The notes: generated from the sequence alone by a model not told the origin. 64,000 bases of DNA from Photobacterium indicum (GCF_003026215.1 NZ_PYOC01000003.1:434001-498000); one strand, 5' to 3'. Positions 45,383-56,894 are shown, counted from the stretch's first letter. Program-made: numbers and translations.

Positions 45383-46450
45383 TCACTTAGCAACAGTCAC
45401 TTGCTCGCCAAACTTCACGTCCGTTTGTTGTACCAATAAACAAGCTCGTTGCCCTAGTGCCACATTCGGATTAGGGAATACAACCGCTTCGCCACCTTCT
45501 AATGAATAATATTCGACCCCGCAATCTTGAGCTAACAGTTTGCCATGCTCGAAGAAGGTGAAGTTCGCCTGATTAGAAGGAAAAGTAAACGAGAAATCGT
45601 CAGACTTTTTCGCCAAGCTACGTGTTACGCGATAGACATTTGTTGCTGAATCATCCCAACTAACGTCTAACGTATCGCTGCAGATAAGTTGCTGCATCAT
45701 TTCTGCAAAAGGCGCTAAGCGAGTTAGATCATTCTCACCTAAGCGTGCCACCTTACCCAGTTCCATCGTTAAGCCTTGAGCGCCATAATTTTCAGCACTA
45801 TACCAACTGAACGTTGGCGATGGTGCGCTAGACAACAAAATGGCTTCTATCTCTGCTTGTTGTAAGAATGAAAACAAAGCACCACTTCGAGTGGTTTTTT
45901 CACTATACGGACTTACAGCAAAGGTATAATGAACTGAATCACGAATTGCGCAATGAAGGTCTAAATGCCAACGATCGGGTAATGCCTGATCATGATGAAG
46001 GGTTAACAGAGGCGATTTTTGATAAAAATCATCGACAGCATACTGCAATTGGTTCGCATTAATACGGTCAATATTCGTCTCATCATTCCTTTCGGCAAAA
46101 AGACGATTCATATTTTCTTCGATGAAACGCGTATGTACATTAATAGCTTGAGGATGCCCAATAATAAGCAGTAACCGATGAGCGGGCACTAACTTACCCT
46201 GCAACAGGCTTTGAGCCATTTCCTGAACTAATTCTATAGGCCCAGTCTCATCCCCGTGAACACCAGCAGAAACGATAATGTCTTTCGTTAATGCACTCAC
46301 TTTTGGCGGAGTAATCGTTAAAATACCACGGTGAGATAAGTCAAATTCCACCCCTGATTCAAGCGCCCATTTACCAGCCTCGAAGGGTAATGCTAAATCC
46401 AATGTAGCCGTTAAAAAGCCGCCCTCTTTTACTGATTGTAGCGATGCCAT
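45383..46450 (-). CDS. astE: Succinylglutamate desuccinylase AstE
   Basis: The 355-residue zinc carboxypeptidase-like enzyme hydrolyses N-succinylglutamate to succinate and glutamate, the last step of the arginine succinyltransferase (AST) pathway. Metal ligands His 65 and Glu 68 lie in GVHGDETGPIE, and the third is in RWHLDLHCAIRDS; a catalytic Glu occurs in the ENYGAQGLTMELGK region. GGAGG six bases before ATG 46450 makes the start secure. The other ast genes are not adjacent, so AstE is encoded alone here, as in several vibrios. Confidence 0.92.
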   Translation of the reverse strand: MASLQSVKEGGFLTATLDLALPFEAGKWALESGVEFDLSHRGILTITPPKVSALTKDIIVSAGVHGDETGPIELVQEMAQSLLQGKLVPAHRLLLIIGHPQAINVHTRFIEENMNRLFAERNDETNIDRINANQLQYAVDDFYQKSPLLTLHHDQALPDRWHLDLHCAIRDSVHYTFAVSPYSEKTTRSGALFSFLQQAEIEAILLSSAPSPTFSWYSAENYGAQGLTMELGKVARLGENDLTRLAPFAEMMQQLICSDTLDVSWDDSATNVYRVTRSLAKKSDDFSFTFPSNQANFTFFEHGKLLAQDCGVEYYSLEGGEAVVFPNPNVALGQRACLLVQQTDVKFGEQVTVAK

Positions 46451-46690
46451 TTATAACCTCCGTGTTTATGTATAACTGGCGTACATCCACGGTGTTTTTC
46501 TAAGCATGAATTAACGCTAAACACAGTGAATGAAACTGCATTTACTATACAAGCTAGTTACATAGTTGTAACTTAAATGTTTTGGCAATATATCGCAAAG
46601 CTAAATAAAAGTAATAATTCGATGACGTTGAAGAAGTCTAGGCAGGTATCTTGATTATAGATTGGGGGATTTATATAGGGTATTCGATAA
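46451..46690. other. Upstream region of astE
   Basis: GTGAATGAAACTGCATTTAC (46526-46545) loosely resembles an ARG box (TGAAT...ATTCA type), which would suit ArgR control of astE. The similarity is partial. Together with the ihfA terminator the gap to the next gene is 313 bases; nothing else is recognised. Confidence 0.25.
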
Positions 46691-46728
46691 AAGAAAACCC
46701 AAGCGAATCTTCACATTCCGCTTGGGTT
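46691..46728 (-). terminator. Intrinsic terminator of ihfA
   Basis: On the minus strand AACCCAAGCGGAA (46716-46728) pairs, with one bulge, with TTCGCTTGGGTT (46696-46707), followed by TTCTTTTAT. Confidence 0.82.
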
Positions 46729-46763
46729 CGTTATTATGTATTAAGCAGTAAAACTAAAAACTC

Positions 46764-47060
46764 TTATTTTTCGATTTCTATGCTTTCAACGCGAGCTTTT
46801 AATTTTTGACCTGGACGAAAAGTAACGACACGACGTGCAGAGATAGGAATATCTTCACCCGTTTTTGGATTTCGGCCGGGGCGTTCATTTTTGTCGCGCA
46901 AATCAAAATTACCGAAACCTGATAATTTTACTTGCTCGCCATTTTCTAGAGCCTTTCTGATTTCTTCAAAAAAGACTTCCACCGTATCCTTGGCGTCCCG
47001 CTTGCTTAATCCAACATTCTCAAACAGGTCCTCAGCCAAATCGGCTTTTGTGAGCGCCAT
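46764..47060 (-). CDS. ihfA: Integration host factor alpha subunit
   Basis: This 98-residue DNA-bending protein has the normal IHF-alpha length. It contains the DNABII arm [14 protein letters not shown], whose proline intercalates in the minor groove, and begins [23 protein letters not shown] six bases before ATG 47060 fixes the start; the frame stays open upstream but that part is not protein-like. It partners with IHF-beta, encoded elsewhere. In E. coli ihfA follows pheT within one operon; here 521 bases and a terminator separate them. Confidence 0.95.
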   Translation of the reverse strand: MALTKADLAEDLFENVGLSKRDAKDTVEVFFEEIRKALENGEQVKLSGFGNFDLRDKNERPGRNPKTGEDIPISARRVVTFRPGQKLKARVESIEIEK

Positions 47061-47470
47061 AGATAACTCCCTCAAGACTATGCTGAATGGGTAGTGCACA
47101 CAATTCAAAGTTAAAGGTTCTAACGATGAATCACTTGTGTCACTGCGAATAAGTTTTGCTAAGGGGAAACGTTCATACCAATGAATCAATATGTAATTCA
47201 AGTGGCGTTTCAAGCGCTCTCCTCAACTAGAGTCAAGTTTAAGCCAACTTGCTGATTTTCGCCAACTTTTTTAAGTTAACTTCATGTCAATTTATTGATT
47301 ATTTGCTCTGTAAAGTAGACATTTAAATGCACCTTGTTGTGTGTCACATTTAATACTACCAACAATAAACCCTACAAAAACAATCAGATATAGAATAAAA
47401 AACCAAGATAATAATACCTAGGAGAAAATATCACTATCAATCAAAATGTTAGAAAGTTTTCTATTTAGAC
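47061..47470. other. Upstream region of ihfA
   Basis: The gap must contain a separate ihfA promoter, since pheT ends in a terminator. On the minus strand TTGACA (about 47280) and TTGACT (about 47235) could be -35 elements, but no convincing -10 is at the right distance. No gene is seen. Confidence 0.4.
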
Positions 47471-47500
47471 AAAAAAAAAGCAGCCTTTTAGGGCTGCTTT
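47471..47500 (-). terminator. Intrinsic terminator of pheST
   Basis: AAAGCAGCC (47477-47485) pairs with GGCTGCTTT (47492-47500). On the minus strand the stem is followed by nine T. Confidence 0.92.
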
Positions 47501-47581
47501 CTTAAAACAATGACTTAAATGTGCACTGTCTCTCACTTTCTTTGTTCAGGTTAAAAGCCGATTGTTCATAGAGCGTTAACT

Positions 47582-49987
47582 CTAGTCACGTAGACTAGCA
47601 CCAAAACGTTCAGCAAGCACAGCAACAATACTGTCTACTGCACCTGAAATATCCGCATCTTCAAGCGTACGTTCAACTGACTGAAGGCTCAATGCAATAG
47701 CAAGGCTCTTCTTGCCTTCCTCAACACCTTTACCAACGTAAACATCAAACAGTTTAGCGTCAGTTAAGAACTCACCGCCCGCAGCGATACATGCTTCTAC
47801 GATGTCGCCAGAAGCCGCAGCCTCATCAACAACAACCGCAATATCACGACGGTTAGCAGGGAACTTAGATACAGCGACAGCTTCTGGAAGAACGCGAGTA
47901 TTAATTGCTGCCCACTCAATTTCGAATACGATAGTACGGCCGTTAAGACCAAACTTACGCTCTAGTTCTGGGTGAACAGTACCAATGATACCCACTTCTT
48001 TGCCGTCTACTACGATAGCCGCAGTTTGACCTGGGTGAAGTGCTGGGTGATTAGCAGATTTGAAACTGTATGCAATTTCGTTCGCTGAAAGCTCAAGAAC
48101 TGCTTCTAGGTCACCTTTAAGATCGAAGAAATCAACAGTATTAGTGTCGATATCCCAGTGTTCTTCACCGCGAGTTCCAGCGATAACACCCGCTAGCATC
48201 ATCTCTTGACGCATGCCATTTTCAGCACTTGCTTCAGGAATGAAACGTAAACCTGATTCGAATAAACGAACACGAGATTGCTGACGCTTTTGGTTGTGAA
48301 CAACCGTATTGAGTAGACCTTGAATTAGGCCAAGACGCATTGCTGACATGTCCGCAGAAATTGGGAATGGCAGGATTAGCGGCTCAACACCTGGAACAAC
48401 CAATTTCTGCTGTTCTGGCTCTACGAAGCTGTACGTAATTGCTTCGTGGTAACCACGGTCAACAAGAAGATCACGAACACGCTTAAGCGGTTGGTTTGCT
48501 TCTTTATGATCATTCATCTTAAGTGCAGCTACTGGCGCTTGGTTAGGAATGTTATCGTAACCGTAGATGCGACCTACTTCTTCGATTAGGTCTTGCTCTA
48601 TTGCGATATCAAAACGCCATGCTGGAGATGTTGCTGTCCAACCTGCGTCTGTTGTCTTCGAATCTTCGACAACAGAAACGTTACAACCTAGACGAGTTAG
48701 GATCTCAACCACATCTTCAGATGGGATTTCGTGGCCTAGCAAGCTATCTAGCTTAGTGCGACGTAATGCAACAACGTTTGCTTTAGGCAGATCAGCTTCA
48801 GACTCGCTACCATTAACAGGTGCTACTTCACCACCGCAGATTTCAACTAGAAGCTGCGTAGCGCGCTCCATTGCTGCTGCTTGTAGCGTTGAATCTACAC
48901 CACGCTCAAAACGTAGAGAAGAGTCAGTGTGAAGGCCGTATGCACGAGCACGACCACGAATGTGATCAGGTGCGAAGAATGCCGCTTCAAGCAGTACGTC
49001 TGTAGTTTCAGTCGTTACACCTGAGTCTTTACCACCAAAGATACCAGCAATTGCTAGTGCTTTGGTATGGTCAGCAATAACTAATGTTTTGTTGTTTAGC
49101 TCAGCTTCGTTGCCATCAAGAAGTGTCAGTTTTTCGCCTTGCTCAGCTAGGCGAACCACAATGCCACCGTCAATCTTAGAAAGATCAAATGCGTGCATTG
49201 GCTGACCTTGCTCAAGCATTACGAAGTTCGTAATGTCAACAATCGGGTCGATTGAACGGATACCACAACGACGCAATTTTTCTTGCATCCAAATTGGAGA
49301 TTCCGCTTTCACGTTTACATTCTTAACCACACGGCCAAGGTAACGTGGACAAGCATCAGTCGCTTTAATTTCAACGGATACTGTATCGTCAATACTTGGA
49401 GCAACCGCGTCGATAACAGGCTCTGTTACGTCAGCACGGTTTAGAACACCAACTTCACGAGCTAAGCCACGAATGCTGAAGCAGTCAGCACGGTTAGCCG
49501 TTAGATCTACGTCGATAGCAACGTCGTTAAGCTCTAAAAGCTCACGAACGTCCATGCCTAAAGCTGTACCTTCTGGTAGCTCAAGGATACCGTCAGACTC
49601 AACATCGATACCTAGCTCAGAGAAAGAACAAAGCATACCGTGAGAAGGAACACCACGTAGCTTTGCTTTCTTGATTTTAAAGTTACCAGGAAGAACAGCA
49701 CCTACCGTTGCGACAGCAACAGTAAGGCCAAGACGACAGTTAGATGCACCACATACGATGTCTAAAAGCTCTTCTTCACCGATATCAATTTTTGTTACTT
49801 GAAGTTTGTCAGCATCCGGATGCTGACCGCACTCAACAACTTTACCCACTTTAACGCCGGTAAACTCACCCGCAACGGGAGCAACTTCATCAACTTCCAA
49901 ACCAGCCATTGTGATTTGGTGAGCTAGTTCTTCGCTGTTAATAGCAGGCTTAACCCACTCGCGTAGCCAAGATTCACTGAATTTCAT
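47582..49987 (-). CDS. pheT: Phenylalanyl-tRNA synthetase beta subunit
   Basis: The 801-residue subunit begins [14 protein letters not shown] and has the domain order of bacterial PheT. A tRNA-binding (EMAP-like) OB fold lies at about 40-150, followed by B3/B4 domains that carry the editing site for mischarged tyrosine, the B5 domain, a catalytically inactive class II core, and the C-terminal anticodon-binding ferredoxin fold ([17 protein letters not shown] onward). AGGAGAAG precedes ATG 49987, 17 bases after pheS. It forms an alpha2-beta2 enzyme with PheS. Confidence 0.96.
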   Translation of the reverse strand: MKFSESWLREWVKPAINSEELAHQITMAGLEVDEVAPVAGEFTGVKVGKVVECGQHPDADKLQVTKIDIGEEELLDIVCGASNCRLGLTVAVATVGAVLPGNFKIKKAKLRGVPSHGMLCSFSELGIDVESDGILELPEGTALGMDVRELLELNDVAIDVDLTANRADCFSIRGLAREVGVLNRADVTEPVIDAVAPSIDDTVSVEIKATDACPRYLGRVVKNVNVKAESPIWMQEKLRRCGIRSIDPIVDITNFVMLEQGQPMHAFDLSKIDGGIVVRLAEQGEKLTLLDGNEAELNNKTLVIADHTKALAIAGIFGGKDSGVTTETTDVLLEAAFFAPDHIRGRARAYGLHTDSSLRFERGVDSTLQAAAMERATQLLVEICGGEVAPVNGSESEADLPKANVVALRRTKLDSLLGHEIPSEDVVEILTRLGCNVSVVEDSKTTDAGWTATSPAWRFDIAIEQDLIEEVGRIYGYDNIPNQAPVAALKMNDHKEANQPLKRVRDLLVDRGYHEAITYSFVEPEQQKLVVPGVEPLILPFPISADMSAMRLGLIQGLLNTVVHNQKRQQSRVRLFESGLRFIPEASAENGMRQEMMLAGVIAGTRGEEHWDIDTNTVDFFDLKGDLEAVLELSANEIAYSFKSANHPALHPGQTAAIVVDGKEVGIIGTVHPELERKFGLNGRTIVFEIEWAAINTRVLPEAVAVSKFPANRRDIAVVVDEAAASGDIVEACIAAGGEFLTDAKLFDVYVGKGVEEGKKSLAIALSLQSVERTLEDADISGAVDSIVAVLAERFGASLRD

Positions 49988-50004
49988 ATTGTACTTCTCC
50001 TGAC

Positions 50005-51348
<1,344 letters not shown>

Positions 51349-51377
51349 GAAAAAAGGAGAGCCGAGGCTCTCCTTTT
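51349..51377 (-). terminator. Intrinsic terminator after rplT
   Basis: AAAAGGAGAGCC (51352-51363) pairs with GGCTCTCCTTTT (51366-51377) with a two-base gap at the tip, and T residues follow on the minus strand. Confidence 0.88.
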
Positions 51378-51396
51378 CACTTAAAACTAAACTGTA

Positions 51397-51750
51397 TTAC
51401 AGTGCAGCTTTTGCTTTTTCAACAAGTACTGTGAAAGTAGCTTTGTCAAATACAGCGATATCAGCAAGGATCTTACGATCGATTTCGATAGACGCTTTCT
51501 TAAGACCGTTGATTAGACGGCTGTAAGACATACCATTTTGACGTGCAGCAGCGTTGATACGAGCAATCCAAAGAGCACGGAAAGTACGTTTCTTCTGACG
51601 ACGGTCACGGTAAGCATATTGACCAGCTTTAGTAACAGCTTGGAAAGCTACGCGGTAAACACGTGAACGTGCTCCGTAATAACCTTTAGCTTGTTTAAGA
51701 ACTTTCTTGTGACGTGCACGCGCTTGTACACCACGTTTTACGCGAGGCAT
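51397..51750 (-). CDS. rplT: 50S ribosomal protein L20
   Basis: The 117-residue protein has the expected length and sequence of L20 ([19 protein letters not shown]..., [18 protein letters not shown] helix, ending in the globular C-terminal domain). It is essential for early 50S assembly and in E. coli represses rpmI-rplT translation by binding the mRNA leader. AGGAG lies before the ATG. It is the third gene of the infC-rpmI-rplT group. Confidence 0.97.
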   Translation of the reverse strand: MPRVKRGVQARARHKKVLKQAKGYYGARSRVYRVAFQAVTKAGQYAYRDRRQKKRTFRALWIARINAAARQNGMSYSRLINGLKKASIEIDRKILADIAVFDKATFTVLVEKAKAAL

Positions 51751-51793
51751 AGGAGACTCCTAACTAATTAATAAAATATAAAACTAAAAACGA

Positions 51794-51988
51794 TTAAGCG
51801 AACGGAAGCATACGAGCAACTGCAGCCACTTCACACTTAGGAAGGATTGCATTTGGACGAAGCTGACGTTTGTTCTTAGTAGTACGTTTAGTCAGGATGT
51901 GACGTTTTGTAGCGTGCTTAAACTTAAAGCCACCAGCAGTTTTCTTAAAGCGCTTAGAAGCGCCCTTGTTGGATTTCATCTTAGGCAT
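51794..51988 (-). CDS. rpmI: 50S ribosomal protein L35
   Basis: This 64-residue basic protein ([20 protein letters not shown]...) has exactly the usual L35 length. The start is ATG 51988; a GGAG-type site lies before it. It lies 43 bases before rplT and 95 bases after infC; in E. coli L20 controls both genes by translational coupling. Confidence 0.96.
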   Translation of the reverse strand: MPKMKSNKGASKRFKKTAGGFKFKHATKRHILTKRTTKNKRQLRPNAILPKCEVAAVARMLPFA

Positions 51989-52038
51989 GATGAGACTCCG
52001 CATTGTTGATAGTTAATAATCATAGTAATCAGGCGAAC

Positions 52039-52064
52039 AAAAGCCCTGCCGGAGCAGCGCTTTT
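52039..52064 (-). promoter_or_regulatory. Hairpin in the infC-rpmI spacer, possible L20 leader element
   Basis: AAAAGC (52039-52044) and GCTTTT (52059-52064) enclose a CTG/CAG inner stem. It may be part of the L20 autoregulatory leader known upstream of rpmI in E. coli, or a partial attenuator; the long-range pseudoknot cannot be judged by eye. Confidence 0.4.
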
Positions 52065-52083
52065 AGCTACTTTAATGCCGTAA

Positions 52084-52635
52084 TTACTTCTTTTTTGGAG
52101 CAAGCATCATAGTCATTTGGCGACCTTCAACTCGATGTGGGAAGCTCTCGCAGACCGCTAGGTCTTCAAGTTCTGCCTTAATACGATTCAAAAGATCAAT
52201 ACCAAGATTCTGATGGGCCATTTCACGACCACGGAAACGTAGTGTGACTTTACCCTTGTTGCCCTCTTCTAAAAAGCGAATCAGGTTGCGTAGTTTTACC
52301 TGATAGTCGCCTTCGTCTGTACCAGGTCGGAATTTAACTTCCTTGATCTGGATTTGTTTCTGTTTTTTCTTTTGCTCTTTAGCAGCCTTGCTCTTTTCGA
52401 ACAGGTACTTGCCATAGTCCATCACGCGACAAACTGGTGGCTCGGCATTTGGGCTGATTTCAACTAAATCCACACCTGCATCATTTGCAATGCGAGTTGC
52501 TTCTTCAAAAGATACAACACCGATGGACTCGCCATCTATACCTGTTAAACGAACTTCACTAACGCCGTGAATTTCACCGTTTAAACGGTGTGCATTTTGT
52601 TTAACTGGTGCTTGAGTTCTTTTTCCGCCTTTAAT
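52084..52635 (-). CDS. infC: Translation initiation factor IF-3 (ATT start codon)
   Basis: The 183-residue IF-3 has an N-terminal domain ending near [16 protein letters not shown] and a C-terminal domain containing the [17 protein letters not shown] stretch. The start is ATT at 52635-52633, read M-K-G-G-K-R as in E. coli infC. This rare codon is the basis of IF-3 autoregulation, because IF-3 itself rejects non-canonical starts. GGAGG lies eight bases upstream inside the end of thrS, and thrS stops three bases before. No ATG near the N terminus would give a complete protein. Confidence 0.95.
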   Translation of the reverse strand: MKGGKRTQAPVKQNAHRLNGEIHGVSEVRLTGIDGESIGVVSFEEATRIANDAGVDLVEISPNAEPPVCRVMDYGKYLFEKSKAAKEQKKKQKQIQIKEVKFRPGTDEGDYQVKLRNLIRFLEEGNKGKVTLRFRGREMAHQNLGIDLLNRIKAELEDLAVCESFPHRVEGRQMTMMLAPKKK

Positions 52636-52638
52636 ACC

Positions 52639-54567
52639 TTAGTCCTCCAAAACATTGAGCTTGCGACTGCTAATTTCTTGCTGCAAGAATGCAACAAGTT
52701 CATCAATCTTAAGTTTACCCAAATCTTTACCCTTGCGAGTACGAACTGCTATTTCGCCTGCTTCGACTTCTTTGTCGCCACAGACAAGCATGTAAGGCAC
52801 TCGCTTCAAAGTATGTTCGCGGATTTTAAAGCCAATCTTCTCATTTCTCAAGTCCGCATTGACTCTAATTCCACATTTTTGCAATTTTTTTACTATTTCT
52901 TGTGCATATTCTGACTGACTGTCAGTAATATTCATCACTACAGCTTGCTGAGGCGCCAACCAAGTTGGGAAGAAGCCCGCATATTCTTCGATAAGAATAC
53001 CGATAAAACGCTCTAGAGAACCAAGAATAGCACGGTGAATCATAACTGGGGTATGACGTTCGTTGTCTTCACCCACATATGTTGCACCTAAACGCTCAGG
53101 TAATGCAAAATCAAGCTGAACAGTACCACACTGCCATGCACGATCTAGACAGTCATGGAGTGTGAACTCGATCTTAGGACCGTAGAATGCACCTTCGCCT
53201 TCTTGAATTTCAAATGGAATACCCATTGATTCAAGTGCGACTGTTAGGTCAGATTCAGCTTTATCCCACATTTCATCAGAGCCTACTCGTTTTTCAGGAC
53301 GAGTAGAAAGCTTAACAACAATGTTGTCGAAGCCAAATGTCTGGTACGTATCATACACCATTTTAATACAAGAAGTAACTTCTTGTTGCACTTGGTTTTC
53401 AGTACAAAAAACGTGCGCATCATCTTGAGTAAATCCACGAACGCGCATTATGCCATGAAGAGCACCAGATGGCTCATTACGGTGACATGCACCAAACTCA
53501 GCCATACGTAATGGTAAGTCACGGTATGATTTCAAACCTTGGTTAAAGATTTGTACGTGGCCTGGGCAGTTCATTGGCTTGATAGCGTATTCACGGTTCT
53601 CTGAACTTGTTGTGAACATTGCTTCAGCGTATTTGTCCCAGTGACCAGAACGTTCCCAAAGAACGCGATCCATCATTAATGGACCTTTCACTTCTTGGTA
53701 CTCATATTCTGTTAGCTTTTCACGAATAAACACTTCTAGCTCACGGAAGATTGTCCAGCCATTGTGATGCCAGAAAACCATACCCGGTGCTTCTTGCTGC
53801 ATGTGGAACAGATCAAGATGTTTACCAATCTTACGGTGGTCACGCTTTGATGCTTCTTCTAGACGAGTAAGGTGCGCTTTTAGCAACTTCTTATCTTGGA
53901 AAGCAGTACCGTAGATACGTTGCAGCATCTTATTGTCACTGTTACCACGCCAGTAAGCACCAGCAACACTTAACAATTTAAAGTGCTGACAGAAGCTCAT
54001 GTTAGGAACGTGAGGACCACGACACATATCAATGTATTCTTCGTGGTGGTATAGACCTGGACGATCATCGCGAGAAACGTTCTCGTCTAGGATTTCAATT
54101 TTGTAAGTCTCGCCACGCGCTTCAAATGCATCACGCGCTTCCTGCCAGCTTACTTTCTTCTTAACAACGGCATACTTTGTTTTCACAAGCTCTTTCATGC
54201 GCTTTTCAATCGCATCAACGTCGTCTTGTGTTAAAGATTGCTCAAGGTCGATATCGTAATAGAAACCATTGTCGATCGTTGGACCAATCGCCATTTTAGC
54301 TTCAGGATAAAGTTGCTTGATTGCATGACCTAGTAGGTGAGCACAAGAGTGACGGATAATTTCCAGACCGTCGTCGTCTTTAGCTGTGATGATTGCTAGG
54401 CTTGCATCGTTTTCAATTAAATCGCACGCATCAACACGTTCGCCATTAACACGGCCAGCGATACATGCTTTCGCAAGACCAGGACCGATGTCAGCAGCAA
54501 CATCCATAGTTGAAACAGCGTTATCGAATTGACGTTGACTACCGTCAGGAAGAGTAATTACAGGCAT
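52639..54567 (-). CDS. thrS: Threonyl-tRNA synthetase
   Basis: The 642-residue enzyme has exactly the E. coli length. An N-terminal TGS domain (1-62) precedes the N2 editing domain with the HxxxH site (CAHLLGHA) and a zinc-binding class II core with the motif 2 region [20 protein letters not shown]. The C-terminal anticodon-binding domain completes it. ATG 54567 follows AAGGA by eight bases; the upstream in-frame start at 54609 has none. It heads the thrS-infC-rpmI-rplT group. In E. coli ThrRS represses its own mRNA via tRNA-like hairpins; I did not resolve such a structure here. Confidence 0.96.
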   Translation of the reverse strand: MPVITLPDGSQRQFDNAVSTMDVAADIGPGLAKACIAGRVNGERVDACDLIENDASLAIITAKDDDGLEIIRHSCAHLLGHAIKQLYPEAKMAIGPTIDNGFYYDIDLEQSLTQDDVDAIEKRMKELVKTKYAVVKKKVSWQEARDAFEARGETYKIEILDENVSRDDRPGLYHHEEYIDMCRGPHVPNMSFCQHFKLLSVAGAYWRGNSDNKMLQRIYGTAFQDKKLLKAHLTRLEEASKRDHRKIGKHLDLFHMQQEAPGMVFWHHNGWTIFRELEVFIREKLTEYEYQEVKGPLMMDRVLWERSGHWDKYAEAMFTTSSENREYAIKPMNCPGHVQIFNQGLKSYRDLPLRMAEFGACHRNEPSGALHGIMRVRGFTQDDAHVFCTENQVQQEVTSCIKMVYDTYQTFGFDNIVVKLSTRPEKRVGSDEMWDKAESDLTVALESMGIPFEIQEGEGAFYGPKIEFTLHDCLDRAWQCGTVQLDFALPERLGATYVGEDNERHTPVMIHRAILGSLERFIGILIEEYAGFFPTWLAPQQAVVMNITDSQSEYAQEIVKKLQKCGIRVNADLRNEKIGFKIREHTLKRVPYMLVCGDKEVEAGEIAVRTRKGKDLGKLKIDELVAFLQQEISSRKLNVLED

Positions 54568-54896
54568 TAAAATGTCCTTCACAGTGGTGCCACATACCAA
54601 GTAGCACATGTTGAATTAAATAAAGCTTAGAGAAGCTTTGATGAAAATTTCGAAAGTTTGCAAGCCGGCTCCGCAATACTGAGCAGCACTCGGGGTTACA
54701 AACGAAGGCGCAACTATAACAAACGCCTACGGGACAATGCAAAGCTACAGACATATTTATTATTTAATGCGCTTAATTAGTTTCTAATTGAACATATCTT
54801 GTGTCGTTATCTCAGATTCTTCCCTTTTCCTTTTACTTAAACTTTCTTGTAAACTATTTGGCTGTTTTATATCACTCTCATCATGGATTCATCATT
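54568..54896. other. Divergent intergenic region, thrS / LRR-kinase
   Basis: The 329-base spacer holds the promoters and leaders of both genes. A thrS operator may be present in the first 200 bases on the minus strand, but I could not fold one with confidence. The part from 54801 is open in the frame of the LRR-kinase but encodes an unlikely hydrophobic N terminus. Confidence 0.4.
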
Positions 54897-56141
54897 TTGC
54901 ATACACTTTCTCAGCTAAAATCTGGCGAACTAGCCGGTATTCAACGTTTAAAATTATCAGAAAATTTAACGTCATTCCCACTGGAAATTTTATCTCTGGC
55001 TGATAGCTTAGAAATCCTTGATTTATCCAACAACCAATTAACTTCTTTACCGCTAGAATTAGTACAACTTAAGAAGCTTAAAATTCTCTTTGCCTCAAAT
55101 AACCAATTTGAAGTACTGCCTGAAGTGCTCGGTCAACTACCGCATTTAGAAATGGTCGGCTTTAAGGCAAATAAAATACATTCAGTGCCAGAGCAGTCTT
55201 TACCGACTCAACTACGCTGGCTTATTTTGACTGATAACCAGATCAAAACGTTACCGAATTCGTTAGGTGAACGCCCACGCCTACAAAAGTTGGCATTAGC
55301 AGGTAACTGTTTAACACATCTACCTCTGTCAATGTCGCAATTAGACAACCTAGAATTAGTACGCATTTCTGCTAATCAGCTAACTGAATGCCCAGAGCAG
55401 CTGCTTTCATTGCCTAAGCTTGCTTGGTTTGCCTTTGCAGGTAATCCGTTTAGCCAAACAAATAGCGCAATTCAATCAGTACCTGTATTGCCATCTTCCA
55501 GCTTCAGCTTACAAGACGTTTTAGGGCAAGGCGCATCAGGCGTTATTTCTAAAGCGACGTGGAATAATAAAAAACAAACAGACTTCCCTGAAGATATTGC
55601 CGTTAAAGTGTTTAAAGGCGAAGTAACAAGCGATGGTTATCCTGATGATGAATTACAAGCCTGCTTAAAAGTCGGTAACCACCCCAATGTCGTGCAGTCT
55701 TTGGCACAAGTGAATGAAGACGGTTATTTAGCCTTAATCATGAATTTAATCCCTTCTCACTTCCGCAATTTAGGGCTACCACCCTGCTTTAATAGCTGTA
55801 CCCGCGATACTTTTTCACCAGACTTCACTTTGTCGGTTGAACACATCGATAAAATCGTTAAGCAGATGGAAGAGGTTTTTGTTCATTTACATTCAAATCA
55901 GGTCTGTCATGGCGACTTATACGCGCACAACACCCTGTTTGATGAAGAAGCGAATATCATTTTTGGCGATTTCGGGGCTGCGAGCATGTATCACATGCTA
56001 ACTGAAGCGCAGCAAGCATGTATCAAGCAGATTGAACACCGTGCACTGTGTCATTTTATTGATGATCTGTTAAGTATTTGTGCTGAAGATAATAGAGATG
56101 AGAAAACGTTTGATCTACTAAAACAGAAATTAAGCCACTAA
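54897..56141 (+). CDS. Leucine-rich-repeat protein with C-terminal protein kinase domain
   Basis: This 414-residue fusion has about seven leucine-rich repeats (residues 12-185, LxxLxLSxNQLxxLP type) and a eukaryotic-like kinase domain. Kinase motifs: glycine loop GQGASG (210-215), Lys 237 in AVKVF, catalytic loop HGDLYAHN (338-345, HGD where typical kinases have HRD) and GDFG (357-360). All metal- and ATP-binding residues appear present, so it may be active. No ATG is in frame; I place the start at TTG 54897 because homologous proteins begin just before HTLSQL, but GTG 54801 is open. Divergent from thrS; substrate unknown. Confidence 0.82.
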   Translation: MHTLSQLKSGELAGIQRLKLSENLTSFPLEILSLADSLEILDLSNNQLTSLPLELVQLKKLKILFASNNQFEVLPEVLGQLPHLEMVGFKANKIHSVPEQSLPTQLRWLILTDNQIKTLPNSLGERPRLQKLALAGNCLTHLPLSMSQLDNLELVRISANQLTECPEQLLSLPKLAWFAFAGNPFSQTNSAIQSVPVLPSSSFSLQDVLGQGASGVISKATWNNKKQTDFPEDIAVKVFKGEVTSDGYPDDELQACLKVGNHPNVVQSLAQVNEDGYLALIMNLIPSHFRNLGLPPCFNSCTRDTFSPDFTLSVEHIDKIVKQMEEVFVHLHSNQVCHGDLYAHNTLFDEEANIIFGDFGAASMYHMLTEAQQACIKQIEHRALCHFIDDLLSICAEDNRDEKTFDLLKQKLSH

Positions 56142-56155
56142 AGAAAAGATAACAT

Positions 56156-56185
56156 CTGGAAGTAAGTCGACATACTTACTTCCAG
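56156..56185. terminator. Hairpin between convergent LRR-kinase and yqfB genes
   Basis: CTGGAAGTAAGT (56156-56167) and ACTTACTTCCAG (56174-56185) form a perfect 12-base stem around six bases. T runs are weak on both sides, but position and stem strength suggest termination of one or both genes. Confidence 0.6.
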
Positions 56186-56212
56186 TAATCTTATACCGCA
56201 ATTTATTAAGAA

Positions 56213-56536
56213 TTAAGCAACTAGCTTATAAGACACGACATAAAGCTGTTTGATGCCAGGATAAATATCTTGAATAACATCCTTTAAAACTGGCAAGGTC
56301 ATATTTTCTTGATCGGCATGGAATTGGGTCAGTTCATCAAACAAAATTGGCTCAACCGATAAAATTTCTAACTCACAAAATTCACGCCCTTCTTCAAGCG
56401 TTGATACTTTTACCATTGTGCCCGGTACATAGTAACGTTCAGATTCGTCACGAATTGTTATTGTTTTCTTACTTGATAAAATATCACTTTCAAAACGTGC
56501 GAAAAATGTCATTTTAGTTGGAATAGTCGTTGTCAT
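56213..56536 (-). CDS. yqfB: N4-acetylcytidine amidohydrolase YqfB (ASCH domain)
   Basis: This 107-residue ASCH-domain protein matches remembered E. coli YqfB: TFFARFESDIL, KTITIRDESE and QENMTL. The catalytic residues of YqfB (Lys 21, Thr 24, Glu 74) correspond to Lys 24, Thr 27 and Glu 77 here. YqfB hydrolyses N4-acetylcytidine to cytidine and acetate, a nucleoside salvage step after RNA turnover. The ribosome site before ATG 56536 is weak; ATG codon 9 (MTFFARF) is an alternative start. Confidence 0.9.
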   Translation of the reverse strand: MTTTIPTKMTFFARFESDILSSKKTITIRDESERYYVPGTMVKVSTLEEGREFCELEILSVEPILFDELTQFHADQENMTLPVLKDVIQDIYPGIKQLYVVSYKLVA

Positions 56537-56591
56537 TTTTTACTCATAATTACATATCGCCGTTAGAGGCCATTACTAGTAACACACATTA

Positions 56592-56854
56592 TATACCCAA
56601 GCTACCTCAAGATGCAGGATTCAGAGTGATCTCAGCGTATTTAATTCAAGGAAAATGTGTGTAGGAATGGCATTCCCTTTCAAACACATTTGACACAGAA
56701 GTAGATACGCTGAATCACTCCCAAAGGGCGAGTTTTGTTGGGCTCTATGCGGTGTTACTTATTTTCAACATAGAACGAGGTCTATAAATAAGTGCCTTGC
56801 CTAGAGCCCAACAAATTCTCGCTGAAACGAGCATCTTGAGGTAACTTGGGTATA
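56592..56854. repeat. 263-bp inverted-repeat element, full copy
   Basis: The ends TATACCCAAGCTACCTCAAG and CTTGAGGTAACTTGGGTATA are near-perfect inverted repeats of about 24 bases. The left half has a nested palindrome (GAGTGATCTCAGCGTAT ... ATACGCTGAATCACTC) with GGAATGGCATTCC at its centre. The right half contains GCTCGTTTCAGCGAG. It carries no gene. Related pieces occur at 19486 and 20997. It has the features of a non-autonomous MITE or large palindromic repeat and fills the space between yqfB and hutC. Confidence 0.85.
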
Positions 56855-56894
56855 CAGCTACTCTTGTTTGATACTTATTCTACCCGTTCTTATC

